This document shows positions 22,759 to 34,204 of a stretch of 64,000 nucleotides of DNA, in pieces. The DNA lies in assembly GCA_022559845.1 (NCBI GenBank), contig CM040123.1:318289933-318353932 (forward strand), given 5' to 3'. A program made the translations under genes and the position numbers. Every line of letters begins with the position of its first letter. Within the stretch, counting starts at the first letter, position 1. The notes below the pieces were generated by a model that made no database searches, was not told the origin of the DNA, and worked only from the letters and a program-made list of their open reading frames with translations. The stretch comes from Amorphophallus konjac. Lineage: Eukaryota > Streptophyta > Magnoliopsida > Alismatales > Araceae.

Positions 22759-24666
22759 TTAGAGGGTGACCCGCTGGCCATCGTGGTCGAAGGTACAGGT
22801 GTTCGACCGACCATGGAGTGTGGCATCTCGGTCGAATAACCACGGCCTACCAAGAATGATACTTCCCACTTCCATGGGAAGAACATCACACCAGATCTCG
22901 TCACGGTAGGAGTGGAGCTGCAGCGGGACCAAGCACCGCAGCCTGACCGAAATGGAAGTGGTATCCACCCATGATACCTGGTAGGGGCAAGGGTGGTCTA
23001 CGGGTGTGAGACCAAGACGAGTGACAGCGTTCGTGGAGATTGCATTGATACAACTCCCGCTATCGATGACCACCTTGCAAATTTGCTTTCCCAGCCTACA
23101 GAATACATGAAGGATAGTGGTCCGACGCCAGTCATCACTGACCTGTGGCTGGGTGAGGATACATCTGACGACCCCCACATGGGTATCATCTAACTGCTGG
23201 GCATCCTGGGCCTCACCTCCCATCTCATAGTACTCGTCAGCTAGCTCTTCATCTGCCTCATAGCTGACTAACTCTAGGCCCGCAGGGGTGGTATCCTCGG
23301 CCTGTGTGTCCCCAATGTGAAGAGATGGGCGAGTGGGACACTGGTTGGCGAAATGGCCAAACCCATTGCAGCGATAACACTGCTGCCGTGATCCACTAGG
23401 CTCCCCAATCATAGGTCCTTTACCTTTATCCTCCCGACGGATAGGAGGCGTAGGCAACAAAGGACGTGTGGGTGGTGCGGGTGCCGGTGGACGGGCTATG
23501 GGTGGGGCCGTAAGATGCTGGGGACGAGGAAGGTCCCTCGGGGGTGGAGGGCGAGGCCTAGGAGCAAAGGGCTCGTGGTGAGCGGGCTCCTGAGGTCGAG
23601 CCATGGGGGCCCTCGGATATGTGCCAGATGAGCCACGGGACACGACACTACGAAGGGGAAAGGAGCCCAACCGATGGGGTGACTCGAACTCGGCCTCGAA
23701 CTGTTCCAATTCGAGAGCAATCTGATATGCCTGCTCCAAAGTGGTGGCATTGCGGCGAAAGAGTTCATATTGATAATTAGGCCGCAAACCTCTCCGAAAG
23801 CGGGATATCGTCATGGTGCTCTCTTCCGTGACCCCGCACCGCAAGTAATACTCATCGAACTCGGCGGTGTACTCGGTCACGGATCGGTTCCCTTGGGAGA
23901 TGCTTTGCCACTTGTCAATAAGACGTTGGCGATATGAGGCAGGAAGGTACTTCTCCCTCAATTTGAGTTTCATATCATCCCAGGTACCGATTTGGGGTTG
24001 ACGTCGCTGGTTGAGCAGGCTCTCCACATTGATCCAATAAGTTTGGGCCTGCCCTTGCAGCTTCATCTTCGCATATCGGACTCTTCGGTGGTCCGTCATC
24101 TCAAACCACTCGAAGTACCGGTCCATACCGGCCTCCCAATCTAGATACACCCTAGGGTCCAAGGACCCGCTAAAAGTGGGAGGGTCCGCACGCACACCCC
24201 TAAGAATGCGGTCGTCATCCTCGTCATCACGATTCCGTCGTTGATGACGACGACCGTTACCCCCGTGATCATTGTCGGAGGCATAATCATCCACTATAGG
24301 CGCCTGTTGCCTCCCGACATCCTCCACCTGAGCCCTTGGCACAGCGGGTTGCTGCACCGGCTCTTGTTGGCCGTTCGTCGGCGCGGGTTGCGCCGCTACT
24401 GGGCCCCTCTCTAGGACGGCAATCCTCCCAACAAGGCCTTGAATGGACTGCTCCGAAACCCCGGCCCGATCCTCGAGGACCTTCATCCTCCCTTCTAGAC
24501 GCGTCCCTATGCCATCCATACGCGTACTAAGACCATCCATACGCGTGTCTAAACGATCCATGATGGCCCGGAACATCTCGGCCGTGGAAGACTCATCGGA
24601 ACTACGGGCTCGGGAGTCCGCCATAGGTGGTGGTGGCGAGTATTGGGTGCCTCGACGGGTGGGCAT
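22759..24666 (-). CDS. gag: chromovirus gag with protease
   Basis: A 635-codon frame starting MPTRRGTQYSPP (24666). The N-terminus has a short heptad-like region (MDRLDTRMDGLSTRMDG), then a retrotransposon Gag domain around 24200-23750 (DPPTFSGSLDPRVYLDWEAG, then REKYLPASYRQRL). A Pro-rich linker precedes one CCHC knuckle CYRCNGFGHFANQC (about 23380-23338). An aspartic protease follows with VIDSGSCINAIS (about 23070-23045) and IILGRPWLFDRDA near the end. Gag packages the RNA; the protease would process the polyprotein. The frame ends with TAA at 22759-22761 while pol continues in the same frame. Confidence 0.93.
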   Translation of the reverse strand: MPTRRGTQYSPPPPMADSRARSSDESSTAEMFRAIMDRLDTRMDGLSTRMDGIGTRLEGRMKVLEDRAGVSEQSIQGLVGRIAVLERGPVAAQPAPTNGQQEPVQQPAVPRAQVEDVGRQQAPIVDDYASDNDHGGNGRRHQRRNRDDEDDDRILRGVRADPPTFSGSLDPRVYLDWEAGMDRYFEWFEMTDHRRVRYAKMKLQGQAQTYWINVESLLNQRRQPQIGTWDDMKLKLREKYLPASYRQRLIDKWQSISQGNRSVTEYTAEFDEYYLRCGVTEESTMTISRFRRGLRPNYQYELFRRNATTLEQAYQIALELEQFEAEFESPHRLGSFPLRSVVSRGSSGTYPRAPMARPQEPAHHEPFAPRPRPPPPRDLPRPQHLTAPPIARPPAPAPPTRPLLPTPPIRREDKGKGPMIGEPSGSRQQCYRCNGFGHFANQCPTRPSLHIGDTQAEDTTPAGLELVSYEADEELADEYYEMGGEAQDAQQLDDTHVGVVRCILTQPQVSDDWRRTTILHVFCRLGKQICKVVIDSGSCINAISTNAVTRLGLTPVDHPCPYQVSWVDTTSISVRLRCLVPLQLHSYRDEIWCDVLPMEVGSIILGRPWLFDRDATLHGRSNTCTFDHDGQRVTL

Positions 24667-25016
24667 GCAAAGACGTACGGACTAGGTGACAACGACCGAC
24701 TAATGCAAACACACTAAATGATACACTTAGACCTAATTGCAATTTGAAAACACTCCTTTTTTGGTATTTTGAAAGAATGTAATTTAAAACACTTTTTTTT
24801 GTTTTGAAAAGAATGAGACTCGACTACACCCTAGACACGGCCACGACTCGGTACGCGGCGGAGGTAATCGACCCGAAGGTCACTCGCGCAAGTGTGTGGT
24901 CTTCCCGGTAGGCGAAGCCTAACGGTCGGACAACACCTTTGGATATACCGAGTGAAGGTGTGTGTGGGGTAACCTTAGACTATGCAAGACTTATGCAACG
25001 ACTACCCTAGACTCGA
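24667..25016 (-). other. chromovirus 5' untranslated region
   Basis: Between PBS and gag start on the minus strand. No frame of note. Confidence 0.7.
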
Positions 25017-25031
25017 CTTGCTCTGATACCA
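25017..25031 (-). other. primer-binding site of the chromovirus
   Basis: Minus-strand TGGTATCAGAGCAAG, complementary to the 3' end of initiator Met tRNA, three bases from the LTR end at 25035. Confidence 0.92.
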
Positions 25032-25034
25032 AAC

Positions 25035-27414
25035 TGATGCGGGACGGACACGGGAGACGACACTATACAGTGCCACCCTCGGACTCTAAATGAAGACGCG
25101 ACCAGCAATACACACCAGGGAGACGCTAAGCCCGACACTACGAGCTCCTAGTGGCAAACGTCGCTAACAGAAGTAGAAGCTCACTCGTCGTCCCAAGCGA
25201 GGGAAAGCATGGATCGTGCACGGTTAAAGAACCGGCAGAGTTCAAGGTAGTCAGACTCACTTCCGGACTCGGATCGAGTCGCGGGACGGGTCACTCTCAC
25301 GCTCACAGCGGTGACATGGACACACGGGCTAGGAACCTACACTCTCGGCAGCGGCCTAAGACCGTATACTAGCTAAGCAATGTAACGCCAAGAAGTTAAG
25401 ACATTTACCTCCACGCACCCGGCGTGGCGAAGACACCCCGGCTGACTTACGGACCCCCGGTTAACATAATTCACAGCGGTACAAAAGGATTCGACCCACT
25501 CCACGCAGGGAGGTAAAAGGTCACATGTGGGCCCCGGGGATCACGCAAATCAGGTTGACAGGCAGCATCTTGATGTCGACTCGACGCGCCGAACTCCGCG
25601 TTTTCGTGCTTCCCGAACGGCGGGTTCTGCGGGCCCGTGGGGCCCACGGATGGCGCTGTCCTCCGGATCTGCGGAGGTGGGTCCCACTATGATGGAGACC
25701 CCTGGTGGCGCGCCTCCACGGACGGCGGTCGGCCGGAGACACCGATTGGTGGCCGGTCGGGTCCGATCTTCAAGTTGTGGAATGGCTGCCCACGGATTTC
25801 AGTTCTGTTTTCCCTGCGCGCGCTCCGGCGAAAACAGCCGCTGCGGTCGATCCCGACGTCGGATCGGGACGCATGAGCTATCGTTGGAAAGCTCTCTTCA
25901 AATGCTTCAATCTAGACTTCAGAGAGATCTGATGGATTTAGCCGGATCTAGACTTTAATGAATTTACAAATCCCTGTTGTACAGTAACCGAGACATCAGA
26001 TTTACAGGGTACTTGTCTGAGAACCACCGTTGACCGCCTACTTGCCGTAGGAATCAGACTTCGAGCTCTTCTTCAACTTTGTAGATAATCAAACCATGAA
26101 GCTGGGACAGATTTTTGAATTGGATTCCGAGGTGGTGGTGATTTGATAGGATTTTTAGAGTGTCGGGTGGTCAGATCTGGGAACTGGCAGAAAGTACTGT
26201 AGCTAGGGAAGAACTCGATTTTTGTAAAATATAAGATGGACTCACAAAAATTCAAGAAAATTTGGGGATGGAGGGGATAGTGGACTGAATGCCCAGTAAA
26301 ATTGGGCGAACCAAAAAAAATCAAAAAGTGGACCTAAGACTTAAAACTCATGGCGGGTGGAAATGGAAACAGACAGGAGACAGATCTGGAAACTGGGATT
26401 GGACGAAAATAAAAAAATACCAAATGAGATCTTTATGACCAACCAAAATTCTGAGGACGTGCTGGACACCTCTGGGACATCCAGTAAAAGTCCCAGCTCG
26501 ATCTGAGGCCGTGGCTGAGACTGGAATTTCGTGGAAGTGGTTGTGGTACTGCGTGGACAGAACTCCGGCGGTGGCGATGGCGGCTCGTGGCGGCGGCGGC
26601 GGCGACCGGAACTGATAGGGTGGAGTCACACCACCAAGAGGCAGCCTTCACAGCTGCAAGGGGGAGAGGGAGAGAGGAAGGGGGCGGCCTAGGCCTTGCT
26701 CCAACATTAAGTTTGATTCAAATGGCATTAATTCCACTAAAATGAAAAAATACAACTCTTTATAGGTTACATGCCAAATCCAATATCCACCCTTAGATCT
26801 AGGTATGGGGGAATGGATGGCTTGGATTGGATGTGACCAACCACAAAAAGAAATATTTAAAAGAAACCAATTCATAATTTTATCCCATGTGGTCAAAGAG
26901 AGGGAGGAAAGAAAGAAAAAAAAACCAACCTAGCCTAATAATGCCAAAAGAGGGGGCGCCCCCTTCTTGGGCCCTTCTTGGGCCAAGTTGCTTCAAGGCT
27001 TGTTAAGGCCTTCCACAAGCCCATCTTATCCCAATCTAGGTGGCCCATGTGGAGTGGAGGCTTATATGGGCCTTAAGTGGCTTAAGAACCCAATATGAAG
27101 CCTAATGAGGCCTTATAACCCAATATGGCACTTAACCCTTAATGGACCCTAAAGGACTCACCCATTTGGCTTATTAAGAGCCTTACATTGAACCCAATAT
27201 GACAAACCCAAATAAAACACTCATTACAACCCAATTACAAGGCAAACCATTGCTAAAACAATACAAGGAAATGCTAAAAATGACCAAGAATCAAGGTGGG
27301 GCTTCCAGGCTATCCCCGAGCCAAAGAGAAGCTGCTGTAGATCGAGTGGTGCTCCGTGTACGGTACTGATGGCTCGCCGGCTCGTGCCTCTCGCATGCTC
27401 TGGTGTCCGCACCA
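25035..27414 (-). repeat. chromovirus 5' LTR (right copy)
   Basis: The 2380-bp partner of 17215-19593, with the same TGATGCGGG...CCGCACCA ends. Holds a conserved GGGGGCGCCCCC block at about 26951. Confidence 0.95.
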
Positions 27415-27419
27415 TCAAG
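27415..27419. repeat. target-site duplication TCAAG, right copy
   Basis: Matches 17210-17214. Confidence 0.95.
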
Positions 27420-27830
27420 TGGCATCGACGCAGCAGGTTGATGGATCGACAAGGTGACCAGAGGGTGGACGCAGTTGCACAATGCGTCAACGCACTACAC
27501 ACGAAACGTGAGAGGGCTGAAGCCATCTAAGTTCAGACGCTGCAGCTCCATGCGTCAACGCAGCATGCTGAGAGCGTCAACGCAGCACGTCTGTCTGCTG
27601 AATACCTAATCACTGGATCACCGATGCGTCAACGCAGCAGTGGAGCAACGTCGACGCAACTGTCAATAGGGCTAGGCTAGTTGCTCACTGGAACGCATCA
27701 ATGCGTCAACGCCATGGGTTGGAAGCGTCAACGCAGCAGACTTGAGTTTTACTGGTAGAATGTCTTTGAAGGCTGCGTCAACTCCTTGAAGCAAGTGCGT
27801 TAACGCCACCTCACTCCAGTTGCTGAGCGT
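27420..27830. repeat. U3 word array GCGTCAACGC (continued)
   Basis: About ten GCGTCAACGC / GCGTCGACGC-type words, mostly in pairs 8-15 bases apart, for example near 27550 and 27573, 27704 and 27727. The word is a near-palindrome (GCGT..ACGC). Confidence 0.85.
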
Positions 27831-27944
27831 ACTGATGAGGGGGCACGTGATCGATGGGAAAAAGGGGCAGGATGCTGCCACGTGGTCCGAATTTCTAGGG
27901 CAGGAAATGTGGAAGCCACACGCGCCCAGTGTGCATGCTGATGC

Positions 27945-27952
27945 TATATATA
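27945..27952 (+). promoter_or_regulatory. TATA box of the 5' LTR
   Basis: TATATATA in GATGCTATATATACGAG, just downstream of the word array; the same box is at 35364-35371. Confidence 0.85.
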
Positions 27953-29250
27953 CGAGTCTTCATCCTCTGTAGAAGACTGATCGAAGAAGAAGCCTGGAGG
28001 CAGAAAGAGTAACAGCAGAGCAGAAAGCTCTTCGATCCAGCAGAAGCTGAGAGAAGAAAGGGAAAAAGAAGAGAGAGCTTCCACGATCAGCAGAAGAAAA
28101 GAAAAAAGAGAAAGAGAGAAAAGGAGAACAGAGATCGAGAGAAGAAGAGAAGTGCAGCAGAGAAGAAAGAGAAAGAGAGAGAGTGAAGAAAGAGAGTGAG
28201 ATTGAGGGAGATCTGCTCCTACTGGACCGTGGATCAGATCCAGGCCAGTCAGCTCCATTGAGTGCCACATTGTGCATTTCATTTTTCAGCTTTCTGTTTG
28301 CTGAAGTTATTTTCATTTCGTGTTTTTGTTTTTCCTTTTTCATTTGGTTATCTTTGTTCTTCCGATTGCCCTGCTGGGAATCGGGTTCCTCCTGGTGGGT
28401 CAGGAGAAGGGAGGCTAGCCCTCCGGTTCTGGTCTTGCTGGTAGCAGGTCCAGGTGTACCCTCCGGGTTGGAGGAAGAGAGACTTGGGTCTCTGGTTGCT
28501 GGTGACTGGGTGTCACTGGTGTTCCCTCCGGTTGGGAGGAAGAGGGGAGGATGTTCCCCTGGTTAAGCTGTTTGGCAGCGTGTGTTCACAGACTGAGTCT
28601 GCAGGTTACTAGCTTGTGCTAGTGGAAGCCTCACTCCTGTTGGGAGTGAGGGGTGGATGTAGGTCTTGGTGACCGAACCACCTAAAAATGTTCTGTGCTA
28701 TGTGATTGGGCTTGTGCGATTGTTCCTTATCTTCTACCCCCTTCACAGATTGCTTTATGCATTCTTGTTTCTATCCGTGCTGAGAGTTTAATGCATTCTT
28801 CTGCTAGTTGCTTATTTAGGTGAGCCTTATATATATTTGCTCATTGGTTTAAAAGAAAATTCAATTTGTTCTTCAGACTATCTATCTTGCATTTGATAGT
28901 GTCCTAGTCTTTTATTGAGCGAATTGCTGTGTACGTTTGCTCCATATCACCTACGACCTCTCACAGGTTGTGAATGCTTGGTTAGTTGTGCTCTCTTAGA
29001 AGTATATCTTGAGCATTAATTTCTGCTAAGTGTGGTTGGTTTGTTTAGCTATGCCTGCTGTTTCTGGTGTGATCAGGTGGCTGCATTGTTGCAGTCCAAC
29101 TGTTTGATCATCTGTTGAATTATCATCTTATCTTAGAAAGCCCATTAATTTTTATTCCGCATATCTGAGCTTTAGTTTTTTAATTTGGGCATAATTTCTA
29201 GAGGGATACATTCACCCCCCCTCTGTATCCGGGCCTAGCACCCTAACAAT

Positions 29251-29262
29251 TGGTATCAGAGC
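29251..29262 (+). other. primer-binding site of the Sirevirus-like element
   Basis: TGGTATCAGAGC two bases after the 5' LTR end; initiator Met tRNA type. Confidence 0.95.
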
Positions 29263-29379
29263 GGTGTCTGCACACAAGGTCCAGCGACCTGCAGATTCGA
29301 TCTTGCAGTCTTAGATGCTAATTTGTTTTTAGTGCATAAATATTCCTGTTGCCATGAATTTACTCACTATTTGTTTTCA

Positions 29380-31793
29380 ATGGCTCTTCCACCCGTCTTT
29401 AGTGGTTCTGATTTCAGTCAGTGGTACACTGCTTTACATGCTTATGTTAATTCTGCTAATCCTGATCTGTGGAAATTGATTTCACAAGGTCTTCACACCT
29501 TACCAACGAAAGTGTCCAAATGGACCGACAGACACAGATCAAAGGATGGAGAAAATCAGAAAGCCTTTAACCTGATTAAAGCAGCTACTGACAGAGCCTT
29601 ATGGTCTTGTCTTCATAATTGCAGCTCAGCAAAGGACATCCTGGATATGCTGAAGAAAATTCACAGGGCAAATGAGGACAGCTGCATGATGGCTGACAGA
29701 TATAATCAAGGCAGCAGTGAAGATGAAGATGATGATGATAATGAGGTAAATCTCTTCGAGAATTTTTCTCTAGAAGATTGGGAGAATGCATATGCTGAAT
29801 TATTTGAATCTCATGAACTGTTAAGAAAACAGTATAAAAAATTGAAGAAGGGTACTAGTTTAGATAGTTCAAGTTCTCCTTGTAGAAATTGTGTTGAATT
29901 GAAAAATATTCATGATGCCTGTATGTCTGATTTTCAAATATTGAAGAAACAAGTTTCATTATTGAAAACTGAAAATCAAGATCATATAAATGTGATATCT
30001 GAACTCAAAGAAAAATTCAACTCAGATAATGATAATCTGACTCTTGTTAACTATCATGACCAGTATGAAAAATTGCTGAAAAAGTTTGAAAGTGTGAACT
30101 CAGATTTAAACAAGCTGAAATCTGAAAATGATTCTCTGAGAACATCTGCTAATAAAAATGATAAAAAATCTGAGAAACTTGAGCAGGAGAAGAACTTATT
30201 TGCTGAAAAACTTGAAGCCATCAAATCTGTGAATGTGGAATTACAGAAAGATCTTGAAAAATAGCAAAAAGATATGAAGGAAATTGAAAATGGAAGAAAG
30301 TATGAAGTCAATTCAGAAGATCAACTTCTAATAAATGAGTTAATTCATAATGACAAGCTTAAGGAAGAAAATGAGAAGTTAAAAATGCTGAACTCCACTA
30401 TCTCTGAGAGACTTCTAGCCTTAGAAAGAGGAAAAACTGTTTGCATTGAAGATTCTGATAAACTGAGCAATCTGGAAAATGAAATTGAGAAATATAAAAC
30501 TGCTAACAAAGTTTTGAATGAAGCTATGAATTGCAGTGAGCAAGAGATTGCCAGTTATGAGTTACACATTTCCTCACTAGAAAATGAAATTCAAGATCTG
30601 AAAACATCTCTGTCAAAGTTTGTGAGTGGACAAGAGAATCTGGACAGGTTGTTAGGAGTTAAGGTCAATACTCAAAAGGAAGGGTTAGGCTACAATAATG
30701 TCAATAAAAAGGCTTTCAAAAATAAGCTAATGACATCTTTTATTAAAGCATCAGATGTAGCCACCACCTCAGAAAATAAACAACCAAATGTTCAGAAGAA
30801 TCAGAAACAAACTGGAAAAATGGAAAAGGTCAGTCATGTGAAGAAAGGAGTGAATCACATTGAAAAAATGCATGCTGTACATCACTCGAACTTTTCTGCC
30901 ACCAAGAAAAAGACTGATTTTAAATATGTTGAGAAAGTTCAATCTGTGCTTGACATGAATACATATACACATGCACATAAAAATAAGAATTCATGTCATT
31001 ACTGTGGTAGGGTTGGCCACATTATGGATAATTACTTCATTCTGAAACAAGACAAAAAAAGCATGCTAGGAAACATGTCTCTGCTCAGAACAAAAAGACT
31101 GCTCAGAACAAAAATAAAACTAAATGCTATCACTGTGGCAAATTGGGCCACAGGGCCGTTGAATGCTGGCATGCTCAGGGTAGACAATTCAATTCTAAAA
31201 CTGTTAAACTCCCTGCAAATGGAAATATTTTTGGAAGAAATGTTTTTAGAAGCAAGCACAATGAGTGCTTCAAATGTGGGAAGTATGGCCACACAGTCAA
31301 GGACTGTTGGCACATTCAGAAGAATTCTTTTAACCCCCATGTTATCAAATTCTCTGCCAGAAAATCTGTGAGCTTTTCATGCTATAACTGTGGGAAGCCA
31401 GACCATAGAGCTGCTGAATGTTGGCTGGCCGGTTTTAGTAAACAGAATTTTAATTCTGTCAACAACAAAAAGTTTCATGCATATGCACATGGATTTCATG
31501 CTAACAAGAATGTGCATAGATCAAATCTGAAACCTGATGCATCTTACTATCATTATAGTAACCAGAACTCTCTCTCTGCCAATAAACTTCATGACAACAG
31601 TAATGTGCATAAGAAGAATTTGAAATCTGCTAATTCATGCCATTACTGTGGACAAATTGGTCATTCAATGAATAATTGCTACTTGATGAAATCTGATGAC
31701 CAAGCAGCTAGAAAATTGTTTAGAAAACCTGCTACGAATGTCATTGTCAATTCAGGACCCAAGACCTCTTGGGTACCTGTTTGTGCAAAATAA
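29380..31793 (+). pseudogene. gag: Sirevirus-like gag with coiled coil and five zinc knuckles, broken
   Basis: Start chosen at ATG 29380 (MALPPVFSGSDFSQWY), the usual beginning of copia Gag; an in-frame ATG lies further upstream at 29323. The Gag domain (W..., then KAATDRALWSC) runs to about 29690, followed by an acidic patch and a long Lys/Glu/Asn-rich coiled coil (29800-30640). C-terminal CCHC knuckles are at 30994-31035 (last Cys is Tyr), 31125-31166, 31266-31307, 31380-31421 and 31638-31679. The frame has a TAG at 30262-30264 (CAG to TAG likely) and shifts by one at an A7 run (31054-31060). It ends with GPKTSWVPVCAK, the point where related elements pass into protease. Five knuckles is more than the one or two I expect. 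Confidence 0.88.
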
Positions 31794-31796
31794 CTT

Positions 31797-33780
31797 TGCT
31801 TTGCAGGTGTGCCTTGGAATGGAATAAAAAGGGGTGTTAATCCAAGACACTCAAGAATGAAAACCCCTTCTGAACCTTTCAGGTAAATTCTCTGCATTTC
31901 CTGTTTTGAAACTCATTACATATCTGGTTTGATGTGTTCTTGCATATCTGTCATCTTTTGAACACTATAAGCATTCATGTCTCTTAATGCTCATATGAAT
32001 TGGCTGTTTAGATATTGAAATGAGAATAAACTTGCAATTTCTAAAAATCTGAACTGCATATATATGTTGTTTGAAATCTGACTATTGCATTCTGAAAAAT
32101 CTGATAAGCTGAAATTTGATCTATGCATGCTGCCCATCTTGAATTATCATGATTGACCTCAATGGTATATCAAATGGTAAGCTACCAAAAGGCAGGAAAA
32201 TCTGTCTGAAGGTTCTTACTATGTGAGAGGTGGTCTTTTAGACCAAGTACACCGCCTAGTACCATGGGTCACTTTGCTGGATAGGATAGTCTGAATGTGC
32301 ACAAGTCACAATATCATTTGGAATCATATGTTCAGTTTTCAGTGCAAACATTGCATGTTGTCAGGGGGAGTCAATGTATTGCATATAGGTTGTCAAATGC
32401 ATACTCATGTGAGAATTCATTGCATATCCTTCCTTATTGATTTTGTTGACAGACCTTGAACATATTTTTGAAAATATTGAGCTTCAAAATCCTATCAATT
32501 GGTATCATTTGGCTTCAGATTTCTATCAGTCTTTCATGAAGATTTCAATAGGAATATCTCGATCATAAATCTGAAAATTCTTGAACTAGAAATCTTCTAT
32601 TATATATTTTTATGAATGACTGAAATAACTCATGTGGTTTAAGTTTAATGTACTCAATGAGTTTGGCTTTAAAATCTCTTAAAAATATCTGAAGCATGTT
32701 TAATAAACCTTAACCATCTGTTTCATGCTGTGTCTTGTAAAAACTTCTGAAATCTGCACTTTTGAATACATGACTTTATTTGGTTAAGTACATGAGATTA
32801 ATATTGTTTTGAAGCAAATGAATGTTTCTGAAATGTCTTAAGGGTAAAGTAATTGTCAGAGCAATGACCTTGGTCACTAAGAAACACATGTCCAAAGGAC
32901 TGTGTCATGAGGTGCCTTAGTTAACTCTGATTAAGAATTCATTGAAATTAAGGCAGAGCAATGGCATGCACACTGAGAAATACAACTCACTCATCAAGAA
33001 ATGATTTGGAGTGTGTCATAATGTGTAAATGCTATCTCTGTTCATATATAGCATGACAGTTAGTCACACTAAGTGCTTAGGGATATTGGCCTCTGATCAA
33101 GGTATATCCTCTAGTTACAAGGTGTGAACTGAACTAGACTGCTCGTAAAATTTGTAGCATGAAAAATTGTTGAACATATCTCAATATCTGAATATTGATG
33201 CTAAAATCAAATTGCTACAACCCTAGACAAAATAATATGACTTCATAATTGCTTGATTTCAATACTAATGCATGTAATTCCGAAAGAAGTCAATAAATTT
33301 GATTGTGTAAGAGAAATGGAGTTTTATCAAGATAAATATGAGGGCTTGGTTCATTTTTATTAAAACATGGTTTTAGATATCAATATAGAATTTTATTGAT
33401 AAACTCTGCATACATCATGTTTAAACCATGCTGATCAATAAAATTCATTCATAAGCCTTATAATGGAAGAATTTGAAATATTCTGATTTGGATTTATGAG
33501 AATGACATTTCCTTGAAAATCTGACTGAAATTCTTGTAGTTGAAGCCTCTTTAGAAATCTGCTAATTGAACTCTTCTACTCATGAGATTCATGTCCTTGG
33601 CTCATTGACCTGAACTTCTCCTTGTCTGCCCCTGTGGTCTCCTTCTCATCTATCTCATAAGATTCATTTATTGAGGGGCAGCCTCCTTGTCATATGCATC
33701 ATGCTGCACAGAAGGAGAAGAATTGAGATCTTGCATTCTGGTATCTGCATCTGCATTCATACCCCTTCCCATGGTTTATT
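31797..33780. other. noncoding interior of Sirevirus-like element
   Basis: About 2 kb, AT-rich, full of AATCTGAA-like words, with no frame above noise on either strand and no remnant of protease, integrase, RT or RNase H motifs. It lies where pol should be. A short block near 32225-32290 (CTTTTAGACCAAGTACACCG) resembles the 3' region of full-length Sireviruses as I remember them. Confidence 0.75.
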
Positions 33781-33790
33781 TTGATTATAC

Positions 33791-34009
33791 CAAAGGGGGA
33801 GAACATCAGTCAATCATTGCATGATCTTGCATTTTGGTCATCTCTAACTCATATTTTTGCCAAAGGGGGAGATTATTTTTTCAATTATAGCATGCTGGTT
33901 GCTTTAATTTCTCAAACTATTTTCTTTTTGATGAAGTCAAAGGGGGAGAATAGTTTGAGTCATCAGATGACTCACTGTGTAGTGTTGCCATCATCAAAAA
34001 GGGGGAGAT
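33791..34009 (+). other. array of four polypurine tracts
   Basis: AAAGGGGGAGA-type tracts near 33791, 33861, 33938 and 33996; the last (AAAAAGGGGGAGAT) touches the 3' LTR. Multiple tracts before the 3' LTR are known for Sireviruses. Confidence 0.85.
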
Positions 34010-34204
34010 TGTTGTGCCCCTGTGGTTTTGATGATGGTTTTGATGATTGGTCTTTGAAGTGAGTTATTCACTGTGAGTCATCTAGTTGTGTCTTTTATAT
34101 GCTCGATAAATTCATGTTTTATCATGTAAGTGAATGGAGTTCATATGGCTGTCAGATAACATGCTCTACTTTAATTCTGTCTACACTATGTCTGCACAGT
34201 CTCC

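Larger units (their letters stand above)
17215..27414 (-). mobile_element. complete chromovirus (Ty3/gypsy), minus strand
   Basis: A 10,200-bp element with two LTRs of 2379 and 2380 bp, a 5-bp duplication TCAAG, PBS for initiator Met tRNA next to the right-hand (5') LTR and a purine tract next to the left-hand (3') LTR. On the minus strand the order is gag, protease, RT, RNase H, integrase, chromodomain, which defines a chromovirus. The clade within chromoviruses (Tekay or other) is not settled by eye. It inserted into the 5' LTR of the Sirevirus-like element and is therefore the younger of the two. Confidence 0.95.
27420..29248 (+). repeat. 5' LTR of Sirevirus-like element, right part
   Basis: 1829 bases that complete the LTR (828 + 1829 = 2657, the same length as the 3' LTR). 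Ends CACCCTAACA. Contains the rest of the GCGTCAACGC array (27420-27830), the TATA box, a GA-rich leader (28000-28210) and U5. Frames within the leader recur in the 3' LTR and are not genes. Confidence 0.95.

Noticed and set aside
28183..28566. 127-codon frame in the GA-rich leader, repeated near 35602
   Set aside because: Lies in the LTR leader and comes from low-complexity purine and pyrimidine tracts; not kept intact between the two LTRs.
31054..31060. Programmed frameshift at the A7 run in gag
   Set aside because: Both sides of the shift are within Gag (between knuckles 1 and 2), not at a Gag/Pol border, so a simple indel is more likely.
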